Assembly: GCA_964236465.1 (NCBI GenBank)
Contig: CAXSBZ010000011.1
Coordinates: 27,603-91,602 of the forward strand
Direction: 5' to 3'
Source of the DNA: Mucilaginibacter_A sp964236465
GTDB lineage: Bacteria > Bacteroidota > Bacteroidia > Sphingobacteriales > Sphingobacteriaceae
Length of the DNA stretch: 64,000 nt
Shown here piece by piece: positions 51,068 to 60,207 of this stretch (its first letter is position 1; every line of letters begins with the position of its first letter). The notes below the pieces were generated by a model, which searched no databases, had not been told where the DNA came from, and saw nothing but the letters and a program-made list of their open reading frames with translations. The translations under genes were made by a program, and so were the position numbers.

Positions 51068-51670
51068 TTACTCCTGCAACCGATAATCCCGCCGCCAATC
51101 CCGGTAACCTAAAGCGGCAATCATCAAATACAAAACATACATGCCAGCCGTTAAATGCAAATTTTTGGCCGTATAAACGACCACGTAAATTGCATCCACG
51201 AAAACCCAGATCAACCAATTTTCCAGTACTTTTCGCGCCAGCAATACTTGTCCGATTAAACTACAAGCCGTACAGAAACTGTCGATAAACGGGAAAGCGG
51301 CGTCCGTTCCACGTTTCAGCAAAAAACCTAAAACTGTGGTAAAAACAATAACACCGATAATGGAAAAGATGATTTCTTTTTGAGTAATCCTGATGACCGG
51401 AACTTTTTCTGTTGATGTTGGTTTTCGGCTCCAGAAATACCAGCCGTAACTATTCATCGCCAAAAAATAGAATTGCAAGCCCATATCGGCATACAACTTC
51501 GCTTTAAAAAAAATAAAAATGTAAACCAAAACGCTGATAATGGCAAAAGGCCAGTTCCAGATGATGTTTTTGGCAGCGAGGTAAACGCACAAAATACCGG
51601 TGATAACGCCGGTAACTTCCAGCGGGCTTTGGGCACGGACCCAATCGGTAAAAATGTTTAGCATCACCAT
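51068..51670 (-). CDS. pnuC: Nicotinamide riboside transporter PnuC
   Basis: About 200 residues with seven hydrophobic segments. LEVTGVITGILCVYLAAKNIIWNWPFAIISVLVYIF and AMNSYGWYFW fit the PnuC family, whose WxxW-type cavity binds nicotinamide riboside. It is paired with a NadR-like kinase downstream on the same strand, a context that favours nicotinamide riboside over thiamine (PnuT). The frame extends to 51718, but a -7 promoter element lies inside it, so a start at 51670 or 51664 is preferred. Confidence 0.85.
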   Translation of the reverse strand: MVMLNIFTDWVRAQSPLEVTGVITGILCVYLAAKNIIWNWPFAIISVLVYIFIFFKAKLYADMGLQFYFLAMNSYGWYFWSRKPTSTEKVPVIRITQKEIIFSIIGVIVFTTVLGFLLKRGTDAAFPFIDSFCTACSLIGQVLLARKVLENWLIWVFVDAIYVVVYTAKNLHLTAGMYVLYLMIAALGYRDWRRDYRLQE

Positions 51671-51676
51671 TTCAGC

Positions 51677-51684
51677 CAAAGATA
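51677..51684 (-). promoter_or_regulatory. -7 promoter element of pnuC
   Basis: On the minus strand TATCTTTG matches TAnnTTTG, seven bases upstream of the ATG at 51670, so the transcript would be nearly leaderless. Confidence 0.4.
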
Positions 51685-51737
51685 AATTTATGTGTATAAA
51701 AAAAGCGATGGCTGGCATCGCTTTAAATTTTAGCTGA

Positions 51738-51749
51738 TAAAAGAAGTAT
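51738..51749 (+). repeat. Dispersed 12-bp motif TAAAAGAAGTAT
   Basis: Exact copy adjoining the stop codon of the M13 protease gene (its last base is the last base of the stop on the other strand); preceded by AATTTTAGCTGA. Confidence 0.78.
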
Positions 51750-53791
51750 TACCAAATCCTCACCCGCTTATCCGGGTCTATCCACATCGGATCACCTTTT
51801 TTAATTCCGAAAGCGGTGTAAAATTCATCCACATCAGAAAAAGGCGCATTTACCCGAAGATAGCCTGGTGAATGAACATCCGTCATCACCTGGTTGGCCA
51901 AAGCTTCGTCGCGCTCATGTCCCAACCAACCCAAAGAGTAGCCCAAAAAGAAACGTTGAATAGACGTTAACCCGTTTATCGTTTTGCCTTCTTTGTATTG
52001 GGCCGTCTTTTTGAAAGCATCCAAACCTAAAACAATTCCGCCCAGATCGGCAATGTTTTCGCCTAAAGTTGCTTTGCCGTTTACATGCAAACTGTCGAGC
52101 ACTTTGTAACCGTTGAATTGCTCGACTAATTTTTGCGCACGCTGCGTAAATTTGACCGAATCCTGCGGCGTCCACCAGGCTTTTAGGTTTCCTTTGGCGT
52201 CGTATTGCCGGCCTTGGTCGTCGAAACCGTGTGTTATTTCGTGGCCGATGGTAGAAGCAGCCACATAACCATAAACCACGGCATCGTCCACATCCGCATC
52301 TTTTACGCCTGGAATCATAAACTGCGCGGCAGGCAAAGTAATTTCGTTGTTGCTCGGACTATAATTGGCGTTGTAAGTTTGCGGCGTCATGTTCCACTCC
52401 GCATGGTTTACCGGTTTGCCCAATTTGTGTATATTCTCCAGATACTGCCAGTTGCGGCCGTTCATCACGTTTTGCGCATAGGAAGCACGGCTGATCTGCA
52501 ACGTCGAGAAATCTTTCCATTGATCGGGATAACCAACTTTCGGATGGATAGCATTCAATTTTAGCAAAGCTTTTTGCTTGGTTTCCGGGCTCATCCAATC
52601 CAATTTTTCAATGTGCTCGCGGTACGCTACACGGATCGCTTCCACCATATCTACATATCGTTTTTTGCTGGCTGCCGGAAAATATTCTTTTACAAACAAC
52701 TGCCCCAGCAACTCGCCCATCAACCCGTTTTCGGTATCCAGCACGCGTTTCCAACGTGGCAATTGCTCTTTTCTTCCAGATAAAACCGTTCCCGAAAAGC
52801 GGAAATTCTCCTGCTCAAAATCTTTGCTTAAATAAGGGGCATAAGCAGAAAGGAGTTTCCAGCGGAGATAAGCTTTCCAATCGGCAACCGAAAAAGTGGT
52901 CAAAGCTTTGTCCAAATTGCTGTAGAATTCCGGCTGGCCAACAATGACAGAATCAACAGCATTTAAACCCATTTTAGGGAACAGGTTAGTCCAGTTAATA
53001 GCGGGCGTCAACTGATTGAGTTGGGCAACCGTAACTTTATGATAATTTTTATACGGATCGCGCAAGGCAACCAAACTGCGGCTGCTATCGGCCAATGATT
53101 TTTCTATGCTAAAAACAGCATTGGCAGCAGCAGGATCATTCAAACTGGAAAGTTTGAGCATGGTTGGGATATGCTGTTGGGCATAATCGTTCCTGATCTT
53201 GGTGGTGCGGGCATCCGTCCTGAAATAATAATCGCGGTTGGGCAAACCCAAACCTGCCTGCCGAAATTGCAGCATCATTTTTACGCTGTTTTTGGCATCC
53301 TGGCCAACGCCTGCTCCAATAAAATTACGAACGCCGATGGTGGTTAAATAAGCCGCCGCATCCAGCACATCCTGCTTGGTTTTAATCTGATCGATACGGT
53401 CTAAAGGTGTTTTGATGGCATTAATGCCCAGCTTTTCAATCGTAACGGTATCCATGCCGCTGTAGTAAAAATCGCCGATCTTTTGCGTATTGCTGCCTTT
53501 TGGCGCGTTTGCTTTTTCGGCGTCTTCGTTGATCTTTTTCAGCCGGTCGCGCAAATCCTCGCCTACCACATTGCCAATCCCCCAACTGGAATACGCCGCT
53601 GGGATCGGGTTTCTTTTGATCCAGCCGCCATTGGCATATTCGAAAAAGTTGTCGCCGGGTTTTACCGATTGATCGAGGTTTTGGTAAACCGGATCGTTTG
53701 CTGTTTTTATCTGTGCTTTTCCGGGTAAAGAACTTAGCAAAGCAAGTGATAAAAGGCCAAGGGAAATAGAAGTACAATTTTTAAATTTCAT
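51749..53791 (-). CDS. M13-family metallopeptidase (PepO/neprilysin-like)
   Basis: About 680 residues, a full M13 peptidase. A signal peptide (CTSISLGLLSLALLSSLPGKAQ) is followed by the M13 N-terminal domain (DPVYQNLDQSVKPGDNFFEYANGGW) and the C-terminal zinc domain with HEITHGFDDQGRQYDAKGN and ENIADLGGIVLGLDAF. Zinc ligands (HExxH and the E of ENIADLGG) are intact. It cleaves small peptides in the periplasm. Start set at the Met before KFKNCTSISLGLL. Monocistronic. Confidence 0.93.
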   Translation of the reverse strand: MKFKNCTSISLGLLSLALLSSLPGKAQIKTANDPVYQNLDQSVKPGDNFFEYANGGWIKRNPIPAAYSSWGIGNVVGEDLRDRLKKINEDAEKANAPKGSNTQKIGDFYYSGMDTVTIEKLGINAIKTPLDRIDQIKTKQDVLDAAAYLTTIGVRNFIGAGVGQDAKNSVKMMLQFRQAGLGLPNRDYYFRTDARTTKIRNDYAQQHIPTMLKLSSLNDPAAANAVFSIEKSLADSSRSLVALRDPYKNYHKVTVAQLNQLTPAINWTNLFPKMGLNAVDSVIVGQPEFYSNLDKALTTFSVADWKAYLRWKLLSAYAPYLSKDFEQENFRFSGTVLSGRKEQLPRWKRVLDTENGLMGELLGQLFVKEYFPAASKKRYVDMVEAIRVAYREHIEKLDWMSPETKQKALLKLNAIHPKVGYPDQWKDFSTLQISRASYAQNVMNGRNWQYLENIHKLGKPVNHAEWNMTPQTYNANYSPSNNEITLPAAQFMIPGVKDADVDDAVVYGYVAASTIGHEITHGFDDQGRQYDAKGNLKAWWTPQDSVKFTQRAQKLVEQFNGYKVLDSLHVNGKATLGENIADLGGIVLGLDAFKKTAQYKEGKTINGLTSIQRFFLGYSLGWLGHERDEALANQVMTDVHSPGYLRVNAPFSDVDEFYTAFGIKKGDPMWIDPDKRVRIW

Positions 53792-53842
53792 GGTTTTTGC
53801 GGAGCTGTCTGTCTTTTCAAACATAATATTTTTTATATTGGT

Positions 53843-53910
53843 ATGCTTCTTTTAGCAGGTAAAAATTATGTTGGTTGGCAACAAATAATTATCATTGCTA
53901 AAAACAGTAT
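53843..53910. repeat. Inverted pair of the dispersed motif
   Basis: ATGCTTCTTTTAGCAGG on the left (core 53843-53854) and TTGCTAAAAACAGTATC on the right (core 53899-53910). The arms are GA- and AC-type. It lies in the divergent gap between the M13 peptidase and the first TonB/MORN-like gene. Confidence 0.78.
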
Positions 53911-53935
53911 CTATATTTAAGCTTGTTTAATTCCT

Positions 53936-54910
53936 ATGCAACCTAAATTTTACCTTGCTTCTTTTATCGCCTGTTTTTTTGTGTTGAACGGTTTCGCACA
54001 AAAACAAAACGTTTATTTTTTGAAGAATGACGGGCGGTATGTTGATAAAAAAGACAGCGCAGATTATATCCGAATTGTGCGAGAGCCAGATTCTGGAACA
54101 GTTTTGTACAATGTTTTGGATTATTATAAGAATGGCAAACCGAAATTAATTGGCAAAACGTCCACAGTGAACCCAATAAAATTAGAAGGAATGACACTAA
54201 GTTATTATTCCAATACAAAGAGAAAACGAGTTGCCAATTACAATAAAGGAAAGATTTCCGGCACAGTCTATGATTATTACCCGAATGGAAAATTGTACCG
54301 GTCAATGGACTATCAATCAAGTGTACAAGGTACAGGGAGTGAACCTCATTTTATGGCTAATGAAAACATTCAAAACGTTTATGATTCAACCGGTGTAGAA
54401 ATTGTTAAAGACGGAAACGGGCATTATCCCATTTTTGACAGCGATTTTAAATTTGTTGAGGAAGAAGGCGACGTGAAAGATGGAAAAAGAAACGGCATTT
54501 GGAAAGGCACATTCAACAAAAGCAAAATTCTTTTTACAGAAGAATATGCCGACGGAAAATTTATTAAAGGCACCAATACCGATGATAGCGGGAACACTAA
54601 AATTTATACGGTAAAAGAAGCATTGCCAACTTTTAAAGGCGGAGAAAGTACTTTTGGCAATTATCTTGGGCAAAACATCCGCTACCCTCCAGGGGCAAGA
54701 GACAGAAATGCACAAGGAAGAGTGATTTTAGGCTTTGTGGTAGAAAAGGACGGAAGCATAAAAGATATAAAAATCCTGCAAACCGTTGACCCTGAAATTG
54801 ATGCAGAAGCAGTAAGGGTAATCAGTCAATCGCCCAAATGGAACCCGGGGATACAGCATGGTGTACCTGTTAGGGTTGCTTACACCACGCCGATTAATTT
54901 TGTTTTTTAA
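53936..54910 (+). CDS. TonB-family protein with MORN-like repeats (paralogue 1)
   Basis: A 324-residue secreted protein. A signal peptide ends in NGFAQKQ; repeats of the type YKNGKPKLIGKTS, YDYYPNGKLYRSMDY and GKRNGIWKGTFNKSK are MORN/YwqK-like; the C-terminal 90 residues are a TonB-C domain (FGNYLGQNIRYPPGARDRNAQGRVILGFVVEKDGSIKDIKIL). It probably acts at the envelope, possibly transmitting TonB energy or binding a partner. It forms a tandem pair with the next gene. A dispersed-motif copy at 54612-54623 encodes VKEALP; the paralogue has four substitutions in the same stretch. Confidence 0.85.
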   Translation: MQPKFYLASFIACFFVLNGFAQKQNVYFLKNDGRYVDKKDSADYIRIVREPDSGTVLYNVLDYYKNGKPKLIGKTSTVNPIKLEGMTLSYYSNTKRKRVANYNKGKISGTVYDYYPNGKLYRSMDYQSSVQGTGSEPHFMANENIQNVYDSTGVEIVKDGNGHYPIFDSDFKFVEEEGDVKDGKRNGIWKGTFNKSKILFTEEYADGKFIKGTNTDDSGNTKIYTVKEALPTFKGGESTFGNYLGQNIRYPPGARDRNAQGRVILGFVVEKDGSIKDIKILQTVDPEIDAEAVRVISQSPKWNPGIQHGVPVRVAYTTPINFVF

Positions 54911-54967
54911 TGGAAGATAAAAAGATGCCTGTCGGTCAACATTTTACGTCAACCTCCATCCAAACTT

Positions 54968-56039
54968 ATGCAACCTAAATTTTGCCTTGCTTCTTTTATC
55001 GCCTGTTTTTTTGTGTTGAACGGTTTCGCACAAAAACAANNNNNNNNNNNNNNNNNNNNNNNNNNNNNNNNNNNNNNNNNNNNNNNNNNNNNNNNNNNNN
55101 NNNNNNNNNNNNNNNNNNNNNNNNNNNNNNNNNNNNNNNAACGTTTATTTTTTGAAGAATGACGGGCGTTATGTTGATCAAAAAGACAGTGCCGATTACA
55201 TCCGGCTTGTGCGCGAACCCGATTCAGGAACGGTATTGTACAATGTGCTGGAATATTATTTAAACGGCAAGCCGAAAATGATTGGCAAATCATCTTTAAT
55301 AAATCCCGTTAAATTGGAAGGACAAAACATTAGCTTTTATCCTAATAAAAATAAAAAGCGGGTTTCTATGTATGAACATGGACAGCCAATAGGCGATGTT
55401 TATGATTATTATCCTAATGGAAAAATGTATAGCGTAGTTACATACAACCAATCGTCTGACCAGAATTACTATGCTTCTTTAGTTCAGAACCAAATTATTA
55501 AAGCTGTTTATGATTCAACCGGTTTAGTATTGGTAAAAGATGGCAATGGCCATTACCCGGTTTTTGGCGATGACCATAAAACAATTATAGAAGAAGGCAA
55601 TGTTAAAAATGGAAAGCGCGACAGCATGTGGACAGGAACTTCCAACAAAGGAAAAATCCATTTTACAGAAAATTATACTAACGGAAAGTTAATACAAGGA
55701 AAAAGCACTGACGATAAAGGCAATAATTATATTTATACAGAAAAAGAAGTTTTGCCACAATTCAAAGGTGGCGTATCTGCATTCAGCCGTTTTTTAGGAA
55801 GTAACATAATTTATCCACCTGATGCTCGAAGTAAAGGCATACAAGGCAGAGTAATTTTAAGCTTTGTTGTAGAAAAAGATGGCAAATTAACAGACATTAA
55901 AATTATGCAAGGCGTTACACCAGATATAAATAATGAAGCTGCAAGAGTAATCAACCAATCACCGAAATGGAATCCAGGTTTACAAAATGGTGTGCCGGTT
56001 CGGGTTAATTATACTATACCCATAAACTTTGCCTTGTAA
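54968..56039 (+). CDS. TonB-family protein with MORN-like repeats (paralogue 2, contains assembly gap)
   Basis: Paralogue of the preceding gene. The frame starts MQPKFCLASFIACFFVLNGFAQKQ, is interrupted by 100 N, and resumes with NVYFLKNDGRYVDQKDSADY. Ignoring the N run restores one frame of 323 residues, close to the 324 of paralogue 1, so the true gap is probably nil. The C-terminal TonB domain (RVILSFVVEKDGKLTDIKIMQGV) is intact. The apparent later Met start (55152) is an artefact of the gap. Same probable envelope role as its neighbour. Confidence 0.85.
55040..55139. other. Assembly gap: run of exactly 100 N
   Basis: The flanks, ending CAAAAACAA and beginning AACGTTTATT, join to the same sequence as paralogue 1 (CAAAAACAAAACGTTTATT). 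The run is an arbitrary scaffold filler at the duplicated 5' end of the tandem genes. Confidence 0.9.
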
Positions 56040-56089
56040 CGAATATAAATAATACTTCTTCAAAACCCCTTCAAATAATTACCTTTGCA

Positions 56090-56097
56090 TCCCGACA
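56090..56097 (+). promoter_or_regulatory. -7 promoter element upstream of carB
   Basis: TACCTTTG matches TAnnTTTG and ends 77 bp before the carB start, leaving room for a leader. Confidence 0.4.
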
Positions 56098-56174
56098 AAC
56101 AAGTTGGGATTTTCCATTACCTTGTATCGAAAATTCTGGCTTGCAGCTAAACTTTTTATCCGTAAAAAAGCCCT

Positions 56175-58991
56175 ATGCCCAGAAACACCTCCATCAATTC
56201 TGTTTTAATTATCGGTTCCGGCCCTATTGTGATCGGCCAGGCCTGCGAGTTTGATTATGCCGGTTCGCAGGCTTCGTTGTCTTTAAAAGATGAAGGGATT
56301 GAAGTTTCGATCATCAACAGCAACCCGGCCACGATCATGACGGATAAAGTAATTGCTGACCATGTTTATCTGTTGCCGTTGGATTGCAATAGCTTAGAAC
56401 AGATTTTACAGGAACGAAAAATAGATGCCGTGCTGCCAACCATGGGCGGACAAACGGCTTTAAACCTGTGCAAAGAAGCTGAAGAACGCGGCATTTGGCA
56501 AAAATACGGCGTAAAAATAATTGGTGTTGATATTGCCGCCATCGAAAAAACAGAAAACCGCGAAGAGTTCCGGCAGTTGATGGTGGACATCGGCATTGGC
56601 GTGGCGCCTTCAAAAATCGCCAACTCTTTTTTGGAAGGAAAAGAAGCCGCGCAGGAAATCGGTTTTCCGTTGGTGATCCGTCCGAGTTATACGTTGGGCG
56701 GAAGCGGTGGCGGTTTCGTGCATAAAAAAGAACAGTTTGATGCTGCGCTGAGCCGAGGTTTGCAAGCTTCGCCCACACACGAAGTTTTGGTGGAGAAAGC
56801 GGTTATTGGCTGGAAAGAATTTGAACTGGAGTTACTTCGAGATAACAACGACAACGTCATCATCATTTGTTCAATTGAGAACTTTGATCCAATGGGAATT
56901 CACACCGGCGACTCGATTACCGTTGCGCCGGCCATGACTTTGAGCGACCGCGCTTACCAATCAATGCGCGACCAGGCCATCAAAATGATGCGTGCCATTG
57001 GCAATTTTGCCGGCGGTTGCAACGTACAGTTTTCGGTCAACCCGGCCAATGATGATATTATTGCGATTGAAATTAACCCGCGTGTTTCCCGTTCTTCAGC
57101 CTTAGCTTCTAAAGCAACTGGTTATCCGATTGCTAAAATTGCGGCCAAATTGGCCATCGGTTTTAATTTGGACGAACTGCAAAATCAAATCACCAAAACC
57201 ACTTCTGCCTATTTTGAGCCAACTTTAGATTATGTCATCGTCAAAATTCCACGATGGAACTTTGACAAATTTAAAGGTGCCAACAAAGAGTTGGGTTTAC
57301 AGATGAAATCGGTAGGCGAAGTAATGGGAATTGGCCGAAGCTTTATTGAAGCTTTGCAAAAAGCTTGTCAAAGTTTGGAAATTGGCCGTGCCGGTTTAGG
57401 TGCCGATGGTTGGCAAAGCCGAAACTTAGATGAAATCATGTACAGTTTGGAGCATCCAAGTTGGGACAGGTTGTTTCATATTTATGATGCTTTAAGTTTG
57501 GGCGTGCCGATAGAATCTGTGCGGAAAGTAACCAAAATAGACCGTTGGTTTTTAAACCAGATCCAGGAAATAGTGAACATGGAAATTGAACTGCGCCGTT
57601 ATTCTTTAAATAATATTCCGAAAGATTTCTTCTTCAACTTAAAACAAAAAGGCTTTTCGGATGCGCAGATTGCTTACATTTTGCAGCACGTAAGCGAGGA
57701 AGATATTTACCAGCGACGCAAGGAACTGGGCCTGCACCGCGTTTATAAAATGGTGGATACTTGCGCGGCCGAATTTCAAGCAAAAACGCCTTATTATTAT
57801 TCTACTTACGAAGGCGAGAACGAATCCATTCCTTCCGATAAGAAAAAAATTATTGTTTTAGGTTCCGGCCCAAACCGGATTGGCCAGGGCATTGAGTTTG
57901 ATTATAGTTGCGTACACGGATTAATGGCTGCAAAAGAATGTGGCTACGAATCGATCATGATCAACTGTAATCCCGAAACAGTTTCTACCGATTTTAACAT
58001 GGCCGACAAACTCTACTTTGAACCGGTTTTCTGGGAACACGTGCGCGAGATCATTGAACTGGAAAAACCGGAAGGTGTGATTGTTCAGTTGGGCGGACAA
58101 ACGGCATTAAAAATGGCTGAAAAGCTGCACGAACACGGCATTAAAATTATCGGTACTTCTTACGATAACATGGATATTGCCGAAGACCGCGGCCGTTTTT
58201 CTGATCTGTTGAAAGAACTGGGAATCCCGTATCCAAGATATGGTGTGGCCGAAAGTGCCGAAGAAGCGTTGGTTGTGGCGCACCAGGTTGGTTATCCGGT
58301 TTTGGTTCGGCCAAGTTATGTTTTGGGCGGACAAGGCATGAGTATTGTGATCAATGATGAAGACCTGGAAAAAGCCGTAGTAAACCTGTTGAAAAACCTT
58401 CCGGGAAACCGTGTTTTAATTGATCATTTCCTGGATCGCGCAGAAGAAGCAGAATCCGATTCGATTGGTGATGGTGAAGAAGTACACATCATTGGGTTGA
58501 TGGAACATATTGAACCTGCGGGAATTCATTCCGGCGATTCGAGCGCAGTTTTGCCGCCGTTTAATTTGTCGGAAAACGTGATCAGGCAGATGGAAGAACA
58601 TACCATCAAAATCTCCAAAGCTTTAAATGTGATTGGTTTGTTGAATATCCAGTTTGCCATCAAAAAAGAAGAAGTTTTTGTGATCGAAGCCAATCCGCGT
58701 GCTTCGCGGACGGTTCCATTCATCGCGAAAGCTTATGATGTGCCTTATATCAACATTGCCACAAAGATCATGTTGGGCGCCAACAAGCTCAAAGATTTTA
58801 CGATTGAGCGGAAGCTGCAAGGTTACGCCATTAAAGAACCGGTTTTCTCTTTTGATAAATTCCCGGAAGTGAACAAAGAATTAGGCCCGGAAATGAAATC
58901 AACGGGAGAAGCGATCCGTTTTATCCGTGATCTGGAAGACCCGTATTTCCGCCATTTGTACAAAGAGAAATCGATGTATTTGAGTAAGTAA
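56175..58991 (+). CDS. carB: Carbamoyl-phosphate synthase large subunit, without MGS domain
   Basis: A 938-residue CarB. Both ATP-grasp halves are complete (VIIGSGPIVIGQACEFDYAG and VLGSGPNRIGQGIEFDY at the two N-domains; NPRVSRSSALASKATGYPIAKIAAKLAIG and NPRASRTVPFIAKAYDVPYINIATKIMLG). It ends GEAIRFIRDLEDPYFRHLY, so the C-terminal MGS-like allosteric domain of about 130 residues found in Escherichia CarB is missing, the form common in Bacteroidota. It makes carbamoyl phosphate for arginine and pyrimidine synthesis with CarA, which is not in the window. Confidence 0.95.
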   Translation: MPRNTSINSVLIIGSGPIVIGQACEFDYAGSQASLSLKDEGIEVSIINSNPATIMTDKVIADHVYLLPLDCNSLEQILQERKIDAVLPTMGGQTALNLCKEAEERGIWQKYGVKIIGVDIAAIEKTENREEFRQLMVDIGIGVAPSKIANSFLEGKEAAQEIGFPLVIRPSYTLGGSGGGFVHKKEQFDAALSRGLQASPTHEVLVEKAVIGWKEFELELLRDNNDNVIIICSIENFDPMGIHTGDSITVAPAMTLSDRAYQSMRDQAIKMMRAIGNFAGGCNVQFSVNPANDDIIAIEINPRVSRSSALASKATGYPIAKIAAKLAIGFNLDELQNQITKTTSAYFEPTLDYVIVKIPRWNFDKFKGANKELGLQMKSVGEVMGIGRSFIEALQKACQSLEIGRAGLGADGWQSRNLDEIMYSLEHPSWDRLFHIYDALSLGVPIESVRKVTKIDRWFLNQIQEIVNMEIELRRYSLNNIPKDFFFNLKQKGFSDAQIAYILQHVSEEDIYQRRKELGLHRVYKMVDTCAAEFQAKTPYYYSTYEGENESIPSDKKKIIVLGSGPNRIGQGIEFDYSCVHGLMAAKECGYESIMINCNPETVSTDFNMADKLYFEPVFWEHVREIIELEKPEGVIVQLGGQTALKMAEKLHEHGIKIIGTSYDNMDIAEDRGRFSDLLKELGIPYPRYGVAESAEEALVVAHQVGYPVLVRPSYVLGGQGMSIVINDEDLEKAVVNLLKNLPGNRVLIDHFLDRAEEAESDSIGDGEEVHIIGLMEHIEPAGIHSGDSSAVLPPFNLSENVIRQMEEHTIKISKALNVIGLLNIQFAIKKEEVFVIEANPRASRTVPFIAKAYDVPYINIATKIMLGANKLKDFTIERKLQGYAIKEPVFSFDKFPEVNKELGPEMKSTGEAIRFIRDLEDPYFRHLYKEKSMYLSK

Positions 58992-58993
58992 GA

Positions 58994-59067
58994 ATGCTGT
59001 TTTTATCGGCATAAAAAACCACGTCCTGTAATTTAAGACGTGGTTTTTTGCTTGATAAAAGAAGTAT
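58994..59067. repeat. Inverted dispersed-motif pair flanking a terminator
   Basis: ATGCTGTTTTTA (58994-59005) and TAAAAGAAGTAT (59056-59067) enclose the terminator stem at 59013-59049. The arms are AC- and GA-type. The right copy abuts the TGA stop of the convergent DUF4920 gene. Confidence 0.85.
59013..59049. terminator. Bidirectional intrinsic terminator between carB and DUF4920 gene
   Basis: AAAAAACCACGTC and GACGTGGTTTTTT form a 13-bp stem with an 11-nt loop, giving a T run in both directions for two convergent genes. Confidence 0.9.
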
Positions 59068-59528
59068 CAGTTCATCAACTGTACACCTTTTGCTGCAATG
59101 TGATAACCGCCGGCATCTTCACTCCCTTTGTTTCTGCCGGCAGGTGTTCCTTCAGTAGAAGTATATTGTTTAGAAATCACACCATCGATCAATATGGTTT
59201 TACCAACCAGATCTTGCGGAAACTTATATCCGGCTTTTTGAAAACCTACAGAAATTATCTTTCCGGTATTGTCTTTCACAGTAAGCGTTTCGCCATTTTT
59301 AGCAACTGTTGCTACTTTGCCAGTGATCGTGGTGGTGATAGATGGACGCGTGCCCATATATTTAGCCAGATCACCAATCGGATGTGCTGTTTTTACATCT
59401 ACTTTTTCTCCATAAATTTTACCTTTTGGAGCAATGCTCACAGCACCCGGCTGTGGTTTGGTGCTGGTTTGTGCAGAAACCGTTAACGCACTAAAAATAA
59501 CGGCTATAGAAAAGATTACTTTTTTCAT
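59067..59528 (-). CDS. DUF4920 domain-containing secreted protein
   Basis: A 153-residue exported protein. A signal peptide (KKVIFSIAVIFSALTVSAQ) is followed by the DUF4920 pattern: GKIYGEKVDVKTAHPIGDLAKYMG, TITGKVATVAKNGETLTVKDNTGK, PQDLVGKTILIDGVI. These proteins are periplasmic OB-fold-like and of unknown function. It converges with carB across a bidirectional terminator. Confidence 0.88.
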   Translation of the reverse strand: MKKVIFSIAVIFSALTVSAQTSTKPQPGAVSIAPKGKIYGEKVDVKTAHPIGDLAKYMGTRPSITTTITGKVATVAKNGETLTVKDNTGKIISVGFQKAGYKFPQDLVGKTILIDGVISKQYTSTEGTPAGRNKGSEDAGGYHIAAKGVQLMN

Positions 59529-59601
59529 GTTTTTTAAAATCGATTTAAACCATAACCTTTAAAAAAACAGAAGGTTTTGATTAAGCGAAAAGCTATTAAT
59601 T

Positions 59602-60207
59602 TTAATTATCATCAAATACCTCTTCCAACTTTAGTACAAAACCCGGAAGAATAGGGGTAGTTACTTCATCACCAAATGTCAATAGTTTGGATGGAATATA
59701 TTTTCCATTTTCCTCCAAAGTATATCGAAAGAAAATATTGTAATCAGGTGAGATAATCCAGTATTCTTGTACACCGCATTCCTCATAAATCTCATATTTA
59801 TCTTGCAGTTCCTTTTTGTTACTTCCTGGAGAAATAATTTCTATCATAATATCCGGCACACCGATACAGCCTCTTTCATCAATCTTATCGCGATTGCAAA
59901 TCACACTAATATCAGGCTGTACAACTGTTTTAATATCCTCATCTTCTTTTAAATTTCTGCTTAGGCGAATATCAAAAGGAGCTGCAAACACTTCAAAAGG
60001 CTTTTTATAACAATGATTTGCTAAAGTAAAAAGGATATTCCCGGAAACTTGCTGATGAAGCGTAAAAGGAGTAGCCAACATAAACACTTTGCCATTTATC
60101 AATTCTACTCTTTCAACAAAATCCCATTTAAAATAATCAGCATAAGTATAGGTTTTTGAAAGATCAAGATCTGATAACTGCATAATTTCCTGGGTTTCTA
60201 TAAGCAT
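59602..60207 (-). CDS. Uma2-family endonuclease-like protein (PD-(D/E)XK)
   Basis: A 201-residue protein of the Uma2/DUF820 family. VELINGKVFMLATPFTLHQQVSGNIL, VVQPDISVICNRDKID and GVPDIMIEIISPGSNKKELQDKYEIYEECGVQEYWII hold the PD-(D/E)XK core (PD, then E and K) in the form seen in cyanobacterial and Bacteroidota multi-copy relatives. The role is unknown. The ATG at 60207 shares its AT with a dispersed-motif copy; the Met nine residues in is an alternative start. Confidence 0.85.
   Translation of the reverse strand: MLIETQEIMQLSDLDLSKTYTYADYFKWDFVERVELINGKVFMLATPFTLHQQVSGNILFTLANHCYKKPFEVFAAPFDIRLSRNLKEDEDIKTVVQPDISVICNRDKIDERGCIGVPDIMIEIISPGSNKKELQDKYEIYEECGVQEYWIISPDYNIFFRYTLEENGKYIPSKLLTFGDEVTTPILPGFVLKLEEVFDDN

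Noticed and set aside
55152..56039. Separate 295-residue TonB gene starting MKNDGRYV
   Set aside because: The start is an artefact of the N run. Joining the flanks gives an intact gene from 54968 with its signal peptide.
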